Below, piece by piece: positions 40,834 to 48,594 of a stretch of 64,000 nucleotides of DNA. Under the pieces are notes generated by a model that was not told the origin of the DNA, searched no databases, and saw nothing but the letters and a program-made list of their open reading frames with translations. This DNA comes from Fen-330 sp050008465 (GTDB lineage Bacteria > Acidobacteriota > Terriglobia > Bryobacterales > Bryobacteraceae): the NCBI GenBank assembly GCA_050008465.1, contig JBEKMO010000008.1, positions 27,582 through 91,581 of the forward strand, written 5' to 3'. The stretch's first letter is position 1, and the number at the start of each line of letters is the position of its first letter. Both the position numbers and the translations under genes were made by a program.

Positions 40834-42225
40834 TCACCCCATGTTCGCCTGAGCCGGGTCTGCTCCGGAGTCCAGCAGCAAGCGAACCGTTTTCTGGCTC
40901 CCCGACTGCGTGGCGAGCATCAGCAGCGTGCGCCCATTCCGATCGCGAACTCGCGCGTTCGCGCCCGCCTCCAGAAGAAGTTGCACTGCCGTCCAGTTTT
41001 CGGCAGCCGCCGCCCTGATCAACGGGTGCTGCCCGTCGCTGGTTGTCGCATTGGGGTTTGCGTTGGCTGCCAGCAGCATGCTCAACAGCGAGCCCTGGGA
41101 ATCTTTCGCACTGGCCCACTCCAACGGGCTGATCCCTTCGGCATCCACCCGGTTCGCGTCGGCGCCCGCCGCCAGGAGCGCGCGCACGGCCGCCTCTCGC
41201 TCCTTGCCCGGAGCGTCGCGTACCGCTGCCAGCAGCGGCGGGCAGCCGTCCTTTCCGCGCTCGTTCGGGTCCGCGCCCGCCTCCAGCAGGCAACGCAATG
41301 TTTCCACAGCGCCGGATTCAGCAACCCAACCGAGCGGCGTCCTCCCGTCGCTGGTCTGTGCGTTGGGGTCCGCCTTCGCTTTCAGCAACATTGCCACCAG
41401 ACCGTGCCGCCGCTCCCGCAAGGCCCACTCGAGCGGCGTCAAGCCCTTTCGGTCGCTGCGGTTCGGGTCGGCGCCCGCCCCCAGCAGCAGGCCGGCGATC
41501 TTTTCCTTCGCCGGGTCCTTGACCTCCCTGAGTGCAGTCATCAGCGGTGGCAGGCTCTGCTGGTCGGCCAATTCCACCTTCGCTCCCGCTGCCAGCAACT
41601 CCTGGACCAGCTCCGGATTGCCCGAGTTCACAGCGTGACGCAGCGGGTAGAGGCCGGACGCGGTCCGCCCGTTAGGATCCGCCTTCGCCCCCAGCAGCAT
41701 CCCGACCAGCTTCGCCGAACCAGTCCCCAGCGCCAGCTCCAAAGGGCTGGTCCGCTTGGGTCCGGTCTGGTTGGGATCGGCGCCCGCCCGAACCAGCAGG
41801 CTCACGACCTCCTCGACCTCCTGCCCCTTCAACGTCTTCAGCGATACCACCATCAGCGGCTGGCCCTCGCTGTCGGTCGCATTGGGGTCGGCGCCCACCT
41901 CCAACAGTCCGGCCAGCGTCGCCATGTCCGAGCCCGCCACGGCCGCCAGCAGCCTTCGCGTGACCTGTTCCGCGGCGCAACCGCGCACGTCTGAGTCGGG
42001 ATCTTTCAGGCCTCCCGCCAGCAGCCGATGAACTTCCTGGCCTTCGTGGGAATCCATTGCCCGCACCAGCGCCAATCTCACGCCCGGATCGGCATCCACC
42101 CAGGCTGCCGCAAGATACCCGATGATCGAGTCCCCAGGCTGCCGCCCCATACGTTCAGCCGCCCGGCGCCGCAGCGCCGCCGGTCCCGCCTTCAGCATTA
42201 ACCGCCACAGCCAGACCATGTTCAC
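40834..42225 (-). CDS. Ankyrin-repeat protein
   Basis: A 463-residue protein. I start it at GTG 42225, which overlaps the stop of the upstream gene as GTGA; ATG 42219 is an alternative. The first ~100 residues are helical and HEAT-like (LALVRAMDSHEGQEVHRLLA, DPDSDVRGCAAEQV). About nine to ten ankyrin repeats follow, each close to GADPNxxDxxGxxPLxxA (e.g. VGADPNATDSEGQPLMVVSL). The gene's length comes from this tandem array. There is no signal peptide, so it is probably a cytoplasmic protein-binding scaffold. Coupling to a Cys-cluster protein suggests a joint role. Confidence 0.85.
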   Translation of the reverse strand: MNMVWLWRLMLKAGPAALRRRAAERMGRQPGDSIIGYLAAAWVDADPGVRLALVRAMDSHEGQEVHRLLAGGLKDPDSDVRGCAAEQVTRRLLAAVAGSDMATLAGLLEVGADPNATDSEGQPLMVVSLKTLKGQEVEEVVSLLVRAGADPNQTGPKRTSPLELALGTGSAKLVGMLLGAKADPNGRTASGLYPLRHAVNSGNPELVQELLAAGAKVELADQQSLPPLMTALREVKDPAKEKIAGLLLGAGADPNRSDRKGLTPLEWALRERRHGLVAMLLKAKADPNAQTSDGRTPLGWVAESGAVETLRCLLEAGADPNERGKDGCPPLLAAVRDAPGKEREAAVRALLAAGADANRVDAEGISPLEWASAKDSQGSLLSMLLAANANPNATTSDGQHPLIRAAAAENWTAVQLLLEAGANARVRDRNGRTLLMLATQSGSQKTVRLLLDSGADPAQANMG

Positions 42226-42647
42226 GCTCGATTCTCGGACCCGTAGATGCCGGGGTGGCTCTGGCGCATTTCGCGTGCGGCCTCCAGAATGCTCTCGATG
42301 GTAACGTGGGGGCCTCGGCCGATGCCTGGGCAGTAGCCGGCTGCCCCCGCCCACTCCTTGCGGTCGCTGAGCATTTCGGGCCAGAAGGGGAACGCACGGC
42401 ACTGAGTCGGTTTGGCGGGATGGATGCCGCAACCGTCCGCTCGAAGGAAGGGGCATTGGGAGCCGCGTGGTTTGCGCAGCCGCAGCAGGTGCCGGGTGCG
42501 GTACACGTAACGCTTCTCGAATCCGCGCCGGCCTATCCCCAGCCACGCGGCCGCCCTCCTCAGGTCCTCTTCGGTGAGGTAGATGAAGCCCCGCTCCCGG
42601 CAACAGTTGGTGCACCCGCGCAAGCAGGTGAAACGCAGCTCTTTCAC
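42222..42647 (-). CDS. YkgJ-type cysteine-cluster protein
   Basis: A 141-residue protein with the Zn/Fe-chelating cysteine pattern of this family. The motifs are FTCLRGCTNCCRERGFIYLT near the N-terminus, SQCPFLRADGCGIHPAKPTQ then CRAFPFWPEM in the middle, and GYCPGIGRG. The N-terminal metal site, C-x3-C-x2-CC, and the CxxF...CxIHxxxPxxCRxFPF block are the hallmark. The function of the family is not well defined. The stop overlaps the ankyrin start. Promoter not evident. Confidence 0.85.
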   Translation of the reverse strand: MKELRFTCLRGCTNCCRERGFIYLTEEDLRRAAAWLGIGRRGFEKRYVYRTRHLLRLRKPRGSQCPFLRADGCGIHPAKPTQCRAFPFWPEMLSDRKEWAGAAGYCPGIGRGPHVTIESILEAAREMRQSHPGIYGSENRA

Positions 42648-42669
42648 CTTGACAGCATATCAGTTTCAG

Positions 42670-42692
42670 TAGGATAAGGCTCTGCCTTGTCC
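42670..42692 (+). repeat. Palindromic repeat A, copy 2 (one base shorter)
   Basis: It begins TAGGATAAGGCTC and ends GCCTTGTCC, with one base missing in the centre relative to the copies at 26428 and 58553. It lies between the YkgJ start and the aminotransferase promoter; no gene ends here. Confidence 0.7.
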
Positions 42693-42705
42693 CCTGCGTT
42701 TTCCC

Positions 42706-42734
42706 TTGGAATCCTCCCCGGACAGCGTTAAACT
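42706..42734 (+). promoter_or_regulatory. Probable promoter for the class III aminotransferase
   Basis: TTGGAA (42706-42711) and TAAACT (42729-42734) are spaced by 17 nt, each matching consensus in four of six positions. The predicted start near 42741 leaves a leader of about 100 nt before the AGGAGG (42831-42836) and ATG 42844. Confidence 0.4.
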
Positions 42735-42843
42735 AAAAGTATGAAGGCGAACGTGCCAGCCAAATCCCGGCCCGGTCTGTTCGGCTCCGATTGACCCCCA
42801 CCTAGCTGCCCTCTCGTTCCAGGTTTCAACCAGGAGGTTTCTT

Positions 42844-44187
42844 ATGAAAGTCAGGAGTGCAGCCGTCCGTCCGGGGTTGCCGCGGATCGTTACCGCTCTG
42901 CCCGGCCCTCGCGCACGTGCCGTCATCGACCGGGACAGGAAGGTGATATCCCCTTCTTACACGCGGAGTTATCCGCTGGTGGCCGAACGCGGACAGGGGG
43001 CCATCGTCGAGGACGTGGATGGCAACCGTTTTCTAGATTTCAACGCCGGCATCGCCGTGGCCTCCACCGGCCACTGCCATCCGCGCGTCGTCGAGGCCAT
43101 CCGCCGGCAGTCCGCCCGCTTGATTCACATGTCGGGCACCGACTTCTACTACCAGAACATGGTCGAGTTGGCGGAGCGGCTTGCCGCGAGTGCGCCGGGC
43201 AACCTCCCGCGGCGCGTCTATTTCGGCAATTCCGGCACCGAGGCCATCGAGGCGGCCCTCAAGCTGGCCCGCTACCACACCCGGCGCGACAAGTTCATCG
43301 CCTTCCTGGGCGGGTTCCATGGCCGCACCATGGGGTCGCTCTCGCTCACCGCCAGCAAGGCTGTGCAGCGCCGCGGCTTCGGGTCCCTGCTGCCGGGCGT
43401 CTTCCACGTGCCCTTTCCGCGCTCCGAGGAGAGCGCCGACACTTCCATCGAGGCCATCGAACACTTGTTCCACACCGTGGCCCCACCGGAGGAAGTGGCG
43501 GCGATCGTTTTCGAGCCGGTTCAGGGTGAGGGCGGATACCTGGTGCCGCCGCGGAAGTTCTTTGATGAGTTGCAGCGGCTCGCCAGGCAGCACGGGATTC
43601 TGCTCGTCGCCGACGAGGTCCAATCGGGCATGGGACGCACCGGGAAAATGTGGGCCTGCGAGCACTTCGGCCTGGTGCCGGACATCCTGGCTACGGCCAA
43701 AGGGATCGCCAGCGGCTTGCCGCTAGGCGCCATGATCGCCCGCGCCGAGTTGATGGACTGGAAACCGGGAGCGCACGCCTCGACCTTCGGAGGCAACCCG
43801 GTGGCGGTCGCCGCGGCGCTCGCGACCCTGGACCTGCTGGAATCCGGGCTGATCGCCAACGCCGCGCGGGTCGGCGCGCACCTCATGGCGCGCCTGCGCG
43901 ACTGGCCGCAGCGCTTCCCCCACGTCGCCGAAGTGCGCGGGCTCGGCCTGATGATCGGCATCGAGATCGTGCGGGACCAGCGCTCCCGCGAAAAGGCGCC
44001 CGACCTCCGCGATCAATTGGTCGAGATGGCCTTCGAGCGCGGCGTGCTGGTGCTGGGCGCGGGCGAGAACGCGCTGCGCCTCAGCCCGCCGCTCGTCATC
44101 ACCACCAAGCAGGCCGACTTCGCCTGCGGCGTCCTGGAGGACTGCCTGGAAGAACAGATCCGCACGCTCCGCCAGACGGCCGCCTAG
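42844..44187 (+). CDS. Class III pyridoxal-phosphate aminotransferase (acetylornithine/4-aminobutyrate type)
   Basis: A 447-residue cytoplasmic aminotransferase. Conserved blocks are FLDFNAGIAVASTGHCHPRV, VYFGNSGTEAIEAALKLARY (PLP phosphate), GGFHGRTMGSLSLTASK, VFEPVQGEGGYLVPP, LLVADEVQSGMGRTGKMWAC, and DILATAKGIASGLPLGA with the PLP lysine Lys286. ASTFGGNPVAVAAALATLD completes the site. It closely fits GabT-like 4-aminobutyrate or lysine aminotransferases. The amino donor cannot be fixed from sequence. It has a good AGGAGG 7 nt before ATG 42844 and a single-gene layout. Confidence 0.9.
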   Translation: MKVRSAAVRPGLPRIVTALPGPRARAVIDRDRKVISPSYTRSYPLVAERGQGAIVEDVDGNRFLDFNAGIAVASTGHCHPRVVEAIRRQSARLIHMSGTDFYYQNMVELAERLAASAPGNLPRRVYFGNSGTEAIEAALKLARYHTRRDKFIAFLGGFHGRTMGSLSLTASKAVQRRGFGSLLPGVFHVPFPRSEESADTSIEAIEHLFHTVAPPEEVAAIVFEPVQGEGGYLVPPRKFFDELQRLARQHGILLVADEVQSGMGRTGKMWACEHFGLVPDILATAKGIASGLPLGAMIARAELMDWKPGAHASTFGGNPVAVAAALATLDLLESGLIANAARVGAHLMARLRDWPQRFPHVAEVRGLGLMIGIEIVRDQRSREKAPDLRDQLVEMAFERGVLVLGAGENALRLSPPLVITTKQADFACGVLEDCLEEQIRTLRQTAA

Positions 44188-44263
44188 CAGCCCGTAAGGC
44201 ACGGTCGCCGGTGAACTGGTGCGGATGTGGGTGAGGTTCGCAGGGCCGCTGGAAGAGATCCGT

Positions 44264-44656
44264 TCAGCCCGCTGCGGGCCCAATCAGGAGATCGACGCCG
44301 GCAGCAGCGGCGAACGCCCGGAAATCCCGGTCTCGCGTAAGAAGAGGAATCCCGCGATCGATACAGCTTTGAGCGATCAATGCATCGCCGAGGCGCGCCT
44401 TACGGCGCTTTGCCAGCACCTTCGCTCGTAACTCACCTGCTCGTTGCCAATAGCCAGGCTCGACCTCGATGAGCGGCAGCTCTGAGAGAGTTTGTGAAAC
44501 CTCTGAAGGAAGCTTCGGGTCACTCAACATCTCGGTGAGCACAACGGGCACCATCAGCACTTGCCGGTCCTGGAGCGCCCTGTCGAGTAGATCCGCGTCC
44601 TCGCCGACATGCCCTTGCAGGAAGGCGATCCAGGTGCTAGTGTCGACCGCGATCAT
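44264..44656 (-). CDS. vapC: VapC-type PIN-domain toxin
   Basis: A 130-residue PIN-domain ribonuclease. The acidic catalytic residues appear in MIAVDTSTWIAFLQG (Asp5), VVLTEMLSDP (Glu), LGDALIAQSC (Asp) and LLTRDRDFRAFA (Asp). VapC toxins cleave tRNA or rRNA when freed from the antitoxin. It overlaps the antitoxin gene by 4 nt, the usual vapBC order (antitoxin first). Confidence 0.88.
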   Translation of the reverse strand: MIAVDTSTWIAFLQGHVGEDADLLDRALQDRQVLMVPVVLTEMLSDPKLPSEVSQTLSELPLIEVEPGYWQRAGELRAKVLAKRRKARLGDALIAQSCIDRGIPLLTRDRDFRAFAAAAGVDLLIGPAAG

Positions 44657-44856
44657 CGGTCGGCCTTCAGCTCGGCTGACGTGCGCGCGAAACGAACCTT
44701 GCCCCGTAGTTGGCGCAGCCGCGCGTAGGCATGCGACGCCGCAACTAGCTGCAAGCCGGTACGAACGGTCTGGGTGATGCCGCTACCGCTGGCTCGTTGT
44801 GCCTTTTCGAGAAGTTCCGGCGGCACCTCGACGGTGATCTTGCGCGCTGTCTCCAT
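44653..44856 (-). CDS. vapB: VapB-type antitoxin
   Basis: A 67-residue antitoxin. The N-terminus METARKITVEVPPELLEKAQ forms a ribbon-helix-helix DNA-binding fold. The C-terminus LRQLRGKVRFARTSAELKAD would bind and block the toxin. Its start is ATG 44856 with a TATACT box only 8 nt upstream, overlapping a set of ATACCA repeats that is a likely autoregulatory operator. Confidence 0.82.
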   Translation of the reverse strand: METARKITVEVPPELLEKAQRASGSGITQTVRTGLQLVAASHAYARLRQLRGKVRFARTSAELKADR

Positions 44857-44864
44857 GACGTCTC

Positions 44865-44885
44865 AGTATACCATACCAGATACCA
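44865..44885 (-). promoter_or_regulatory. vapBC promoter and probable operator
   Basis: TATACT on the minus strand (44870-44865) lies 8 nt before the vapB ATG. Three ATACCA units (44868-44873, 44873-44878, 44880-44885 on the plus strand) overlap and extend upstream of it. This fits repression of the promoter by a VapB-containing complex. Confidence 0.45.
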
Positions 44886-44961
44886 GCATCGAATATGGCC
44901 TTGCTACTCAGAGGCAGGCGGCAGACGATTGGCCGGCGGCCGTCTGCTAAGATAGCGTTGT

Positions 44962-45489
44962 TTGAGAACCCTCGACGTCGGCTGCGGTGTCAAGAAAGCC
45001 CCGGGCGCCATCGGCATCGACTCGAACCCGGCCAGCGCCGCCGACGTCCTCTGCGACCTCGACCGCTTTCCCTACCCGTTCGCGGACAATTCGTTTGACC
45101 GCCTCCTGGCCGTGCACGTCATCGAGCATGTCGCCAATGTCATCCGCAGCATGGAGGAGTTCCACCGTCTGGTGCGCGCCGGGGGCCGCGTTCATCTCGT
45201 CACCCCGCACTACACCGACTTCAGCTCGTACTGCGACCCCACCCACCGCTGGCACCTGAATAGCTTCTCCTTTCGCTACTTCGGCGAGGACCACGGCGGG
45301 TTCGGCTACTATTCACGCGCCAGATTCCGGGAGATTTCCGTCCGCGTCAGGCTACTGGCTTTATGGAGAATGCTAGGACTCCAATTCCTGGTGAACCGCT
45401 TCCGGCGCATCCGGCTTTTCTGGGAGCACTATTGCTGCTACGTGGTTCGCGGGAAGGTCATGGAGTTTGAATTCGAGGTGCTGAAGTGA
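44962..45489 (+). CDS. SAM-dependent methyltransferase, class I, short
   Basis: A 175-residue protein from TTG 44962; an in-frame stop at 44953 excludes an earlier start. Motif I is TLDVGCGVKKAPGAIGIDSN, with DLDRFPYPFADNSFD and the motif LLAVHVIEHVANVIRSMEEF. The C-terminal part (DFSSYCDPTHRWHLNSFSFR) resembles small methyltransferases found near polysaccharide genes. A TAAGAT box ends 8 nt before the TTG, suggesting a leaderless transcript. Its stop overlaps the start of yraN (TGATG). Confidence 0.8.
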   Translation: MRTLDVGCGVKKAPGAIGIDSNPASAADVLCDLDRFPYPFADNSFDRLLAVHVIEHVANVIRSMEEFHRLVRAGGRVHLVTPHYTDFSSYCDPTHRWHLNSFSFRYFGEDHGGFGYYSRARFREISVRVRLLALWRMLGLQFLVNRFRRIRLFWEHYCCYVVRGKVMEFEFEVLK

Positions 45490-45920
45490 TGTCCTGGCTC
45501 TACCGGCTGGCCGACCGCGCGCGCCATCGAGCACGCATGCGACGCTGGGATCCGGCCCAGGCTGCCGGACGTCGCGGCGAGGACCTGGCTCACCGCTACC
45601 TCGAGCGCCGCGGCTTCACCGTGGTGGCGCGCAACTACCGCCCGCCCTCCGGTGGGGGCGAGATCGACCTGGTCGCCTGGCAGGGCGATACGCTGGTCTT
45701 TGTTGAGGTCAAGTCGCGTGGCAACGATGAATACGGCGCCCCGGACCGCAACGTGAACCAGGAGAAGCGCGCCGCTCTCCTCCGCGCCGGCCGCGACTAC
45801 GCCCGCCGCGCCAGCGTTCCCTGGGAGCGCGTCCGGTTCGACTTGCTGAGCATCCTTTTCACCGAGCCGCCCTCCATTAACCATCGGGCGGATGCCTTCA
45901 CGACGCTCCAGACGCTATAA
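45489..45920 (+). CDS. YraN/UPF0102 family nuclease-fold protein
   Basis: A 143-residue protein from ATG 45489, overlapping the previous stop. The restriction-endonuclease-like core is visible: GRRGEDLAHRYLERRGFTVV followed by ARNYRPPSGGGEIDLVAWQ (E..D metal site) and LVFVEVKSRGNDEYGAP (ExK). The function in cells is not settled; a Holliday-junction or DNA-repair role has been proposed for the family. It is commonly near rnhB in other bacteria, but not here. Confidence 0.85.
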   Translation: MSWLYRLADRARHRARMRRWDPAQAAGRRGEDLAHRYLERRGFTVVARNYRPPSGGGEIDLVAWQGDTLVFVEVKSRGNDEYGAPDRNVNQEKRAALLRAGRDYARRASVPWERVRFDLLSILFTEPPSINHRADAFTTLQTL

Positions 45921-45946
45921 TTGTCCATTCTCTGGAGGACGCCCCT

Positions 45947-46948
45947 TTGCCTGAGTTCAGAAAAGACCCGGTCAACGGCCGATGGGTGATCATCGCCACC
46001 GATCGCGGCCGCCGCCCAGCCGATTTCTCTCGCCAGCAGGTGATCCCCAAAGGCGACCGGTTCTGCCCTTTCTGCCCAGGCAATGAGCAGAAGACGCCTC
46101 CCGAGGTGCTGGCGTATCGCCAGAGCGGCGGGCCCAACGAGCCTGGCTGGACCTTGCGCGTGGTGCCCAACAAGTTCCCCGCCCTGCGCGTGGAAGGCGA
46201 CTTCGACCGCCAGGGCGAGGGGCTCTACGACAAGATGAACGGCATCGGTGCCCATGAGGTCATCATCGAGGCCCCCGAGCACCAGGTTACCCTCGGTGAA
46301 ATGCCCGAAAAGCGTGCCGAGGACATCTTCTGGGCGATTCGCGACCGCTTCCTCGACCTCAAGAAGGACCGGCGGATGCGCTACATCCTGGCCTTCAAGA
46401 ATCACGGCGAGGCCGCCGGCGCCACACTCGAGCACAGTCACTCGCAACTGATCGCGCTCCCGGTGATGCCCCGCCGCGTGCAGGAGGAACTGGAGGGCGC
46501 CAAACGCTACTACGACCTCAAGGAGCGCTGCATTTTCTGCGATATCGTGCGTCAGGAACTCTCGACCGGTAGCCGCGTCGTGCTCGAGACCGAGCAGTTC
46601 GTCGCCATCTGCCCTTACGCGGCGCGCTTTCCCTTCGAGGTCTGGGTGCTGCCGCGGCGCCACTTCTCCCACTTCGAAGATTCCGATATCCCTACCTTCC
46701 ACAACCTGGGCTGGGTGATGCCGGTGCTGGTGCGGGAAATCGACAAAGTGCTCGAACGGCCGGCCTACAACCTCATGATCCACACCGCGCCTTTGCAGGA
46801 GTCCGCGCTCCCTTACTATCACTGGCATATGGAGTTGATTCCAAAACTCACCAAGGTCGCCGGATTCGAGTGGGGGACCGGCTTCTACATCAACCCGACC
46901 CCGCCGGAAGAATCGGCCAAGTTCCTGCGCGAGGCCGGCCTTACGTAA
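45947..46948 (+). CDS. galT: Galactose-1-phosphate uridylyltransferase (paralogue 2)
   Basis: A 333-residue GalT-family protein from TTG 45947, preceded by GGAGG. It has the family zinc cysteines (FCPFCPGNEQKTPP; ERCIFCDIVRQEL). Its active site is LEHSHSQLIALPVMP, with His-Ser-His-Ser-Gln instead of the HPHCQ of the first galT. This is the variant found in many archaea and thermophiles. It may act on another hexose-1-phosphate. TATAAT lies at 45915-45920. The next gene follows at 17 nt. Confidence 0.88.
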   Translation: MPEFRKDPVNGRWVIIATDRGRRPADFSRQQVIPKGDRFCPFCPGNEQKTPPEVLAYRQSGGPNEPGWTLRVVPNKFPALRVEGDFDRQGEGLYDKMNGIGAHEVIIEAPEHQVTLGEMPEKRAEDIFWAIRDRFLDLKKDRRMRYILAFKNHGEAAGATLEHSHSQLIALPVMPRRVQEELEGAKRYYDLKERCIFCDIVRQELSTGSRVVLETEQFVAICPYAARFPFEVWVLPRRHFSHFEDSDIPTFHNLGWVMPVLVREIDKVLERPAYNLMIHTAPLQESALPYYHWHMELIPKLTKVAGFEWGTGFYINPTPPEESAKFLREAGLT

Positions 46949-46965
46949 ACCAGGATTTCCATTCT

Positions 46966-47868
46966 ATGTCCATTCGACCCGTTAAGCGACTCGTTAAGGC
47001 CAAGCCGACCCTCGAAGGCGCGGGCGTGCACCTGCGCCGTGCATTCGGCTTCGGCAACACCTCCGACTTTGACCCGTTCCTCCTCCTCGACGACTTCCGC
47101 AATGACGTCCCGGAAGATTACCTGGCGGGCTTCCCCTGGCATCCACACCGCGGGATCGAAACCATCACATACGTCCTCGCTGGAACCGTGGAGCACGGCG
47201 ATAGCATGGGGAACCGCGGCGTCATCGGCGCCGGCGACGTCCAGTGGATGACGGCGGGGAGCGGCATCATCCACCAGGAGATGCCGAAAGGGGACGAGGC
47301 GGGGCGGATGTATGGATTCCAGTTATGGGCGAACCTTCCGTCGTCGCTCAAAATGACCGCGCCGCGCTACCAGGAAGTGAAGGCGGCCGACATCCCGGAG
47401 GTCGGGGATGACGACGGCACCCAGGTTCGGGTTGTCTGCGGGAGTTTTCGGGAGACGAAAGGCCCGGTGGACGGCATCGCCGCCGACCCGATCTACCTTG
47501 ATGTGTCTGTTCCTCCCGGCCGGAGCAAGACCTTCCCGGTCGAGACGACTCGGCACGCCTTCGCGTACGTCTTCGGGGGTTCCGGGAAGTTCTGCAACGC
47601 CTCTGGTCCCCTCGCGGTGCCGACCGAAGGGGTCGGCTGGGCGGATACGGCGCCTCCCGCGGAGGCGGAGAACCGCTCGCTGGTCCTCTTTGATCAGGGC
47701 GACGAACTCACGGTACAGGCCGGGGATGACGGCATCCGGTTCCTCCTGGTCTCGGGAAAGCCACTTAAGGAACCCGTGGCGTGGTACGGCCCGATCGTGA
47801 TGAACACTCAGGAGCAGCTTCGGCAGGCGTTCCGGGAACTCGAGCAGGGGACGTTCCTGAAGTCGTAG
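46966..47868 (+). CDS. Pirin family protein
   Basis: A 300-residue bicupin. The start is ATG 46966, as the first ~30 residues of the longer open frame are not pirin-like. The N-terminal cupin carries the metal site FPWHPHRGIETITYVLAGTV and SGIIHQEMP; two His, another His and Glu coordinate iron. The C-terminal cupin lacks these residues, as usual. Pirins act as quercetinase-like dioxygenases or redox-sensing partners; the role here is unknown. It follows galT by 17 nt in the same direction. Confidence 0.9.
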   Translation: MSIRPVKRLVKAKPTLEGAGVHLRRAFGFGNTSDFDPFLLLDDFRNDVPEDYLAGFPWHPHRGIETITYVLAGTVEHGDSMGNRGVIGAGDVQWMTAGSGIIHQEMPKGDEAGRMYGFQLWANLPSSLKMTAPRYQEVKAADIPEVGDDDGTQVRVVCGSFRETKGPVDGIAADPIYLDVSVPPGRSKTFPVETTRHAFAYVFGGSGKFCNASGPLAVPTEGVGWADTAPPAEAENRSLVLFDQGDELTVQAGDDGIRFLLVSGKPLKEPVAWYGPIVMNTQEQLRQAFRELEQGTFLKS

Positions 47869-48103
47869 ACGCGGCGCTAGTTTTGAACGGAATTTCGGGA
47901 GCGGGCGCCGGCCCCCACAGCGCTTCGCGCGCGCGATTGCCCGTTTCCAGCCGGCGAGAGTACAAACCCGAACGCCCCTTCAGCCGAACTCTTCCGCCCC
48001 GCCCGCCCACGCCGGCTGCCTCGAAAATGCTCCGGGCGTGCCCGAAGAACTGGCTCGCGCTGGCCTCATCGGTCTGGGGGCGTAGTCTGTAAGCCTCTTT
48101 AGG
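47869..48103. other. Gene-free gap between pirin and antitoxin genes
   Basis: This 235-nt interval separates converging genes. I see no credible ORF, RNA or strong terminator; a GC-rich palindrome GGGCGCCGGCCC near 47904 has no T-run. Confidence 0.4.
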
Positions 48104-48436
48104 CTATGCCTGCCGCCTCGTTCTCTCTTCCCGATCCAATCCCTCTCGCAGCAGCGACTTGATGTAGGTCTGGTATCCCAAGCCCCTGGCCGCCGCCAGC
48201 CGGCGCGCACGCTCGACATCGCCGGTAGGAATCCGCAGCATCACCTTCTGCGACGGCGGCTTCGCCAAGGCCGCGGAGCGCCTTGACAGGGTGATACCAA
48301 TGCTTTTGTCCCCAACCCGCAGCGATCCTTCCCGCGCGGCCTGCTCAAAGAGCTTGAGAAGCCGACCCTGGTTCTCCTCGAACCAACGAGCTTCCTCCGC
48401 CTCGTCTCGCGCATCCGCCAGCTTCTTCTTAGGCAT
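48104..48436 (-). CDS. CopG/BrnA-like antitoxin
   Basis: A 110-residue protein from ATG 48436 with a strong AAGGAGGGAGG upstream. The C-terminal half VMLRIPTGDVERARRLAAAR then GLGYQTYIKSLLREGLDREE is a ribbon-helix-helix antitoxin domain of the BrnA/CopG type. The N-terminus (MPKKKLADARDEAEEARWFE) is acidic and helical, suited to toxin binding. No intact toxin gene is adjacent: the 158 nt between it and the MFS gene hold only a start-less open frame. It may be an orphan antitoxin. Confidence 0.7.
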   Translation of the reverse strand: MPKKKLADARDEAEEARWFEENQGRLLKLFEQAAREGSLRVGDKSIGITLSRRSAALAKPPSQKVMLRIPTGDVERARRLAAARGLGYQTYIKSLLREGLDREERTRRQA

Positions 48437-48594
48437 GTGGACCTCCCTCCTTCACGCGTTGCCAGTACGCACGCCATTTGCGCTTGGCTGGAAATGCCGT
48501 CACAACCGGAAGCCAGCGTACGCCTTCCAGCCATCCATCTTGAGTGTATACCCATTGTCCATACAGAACAAGAGGGCCGCCGGAACCCAGCGCT

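Noticed and set aside
40900..42050. Regular DNA periodicity of about 99-100 bp suggesting a repeat array or CRISPR
   Set aside because: It is explained by in-frame ankyrin repeats of 33 residues; units are degenerate and coding, with no spacers.
42741..42794. 17-codon ORF as a leader peptide before the aminotransferase
   Set aside because: No ribosome binding site, no run of regulatory codons, no attenuator hairpin.
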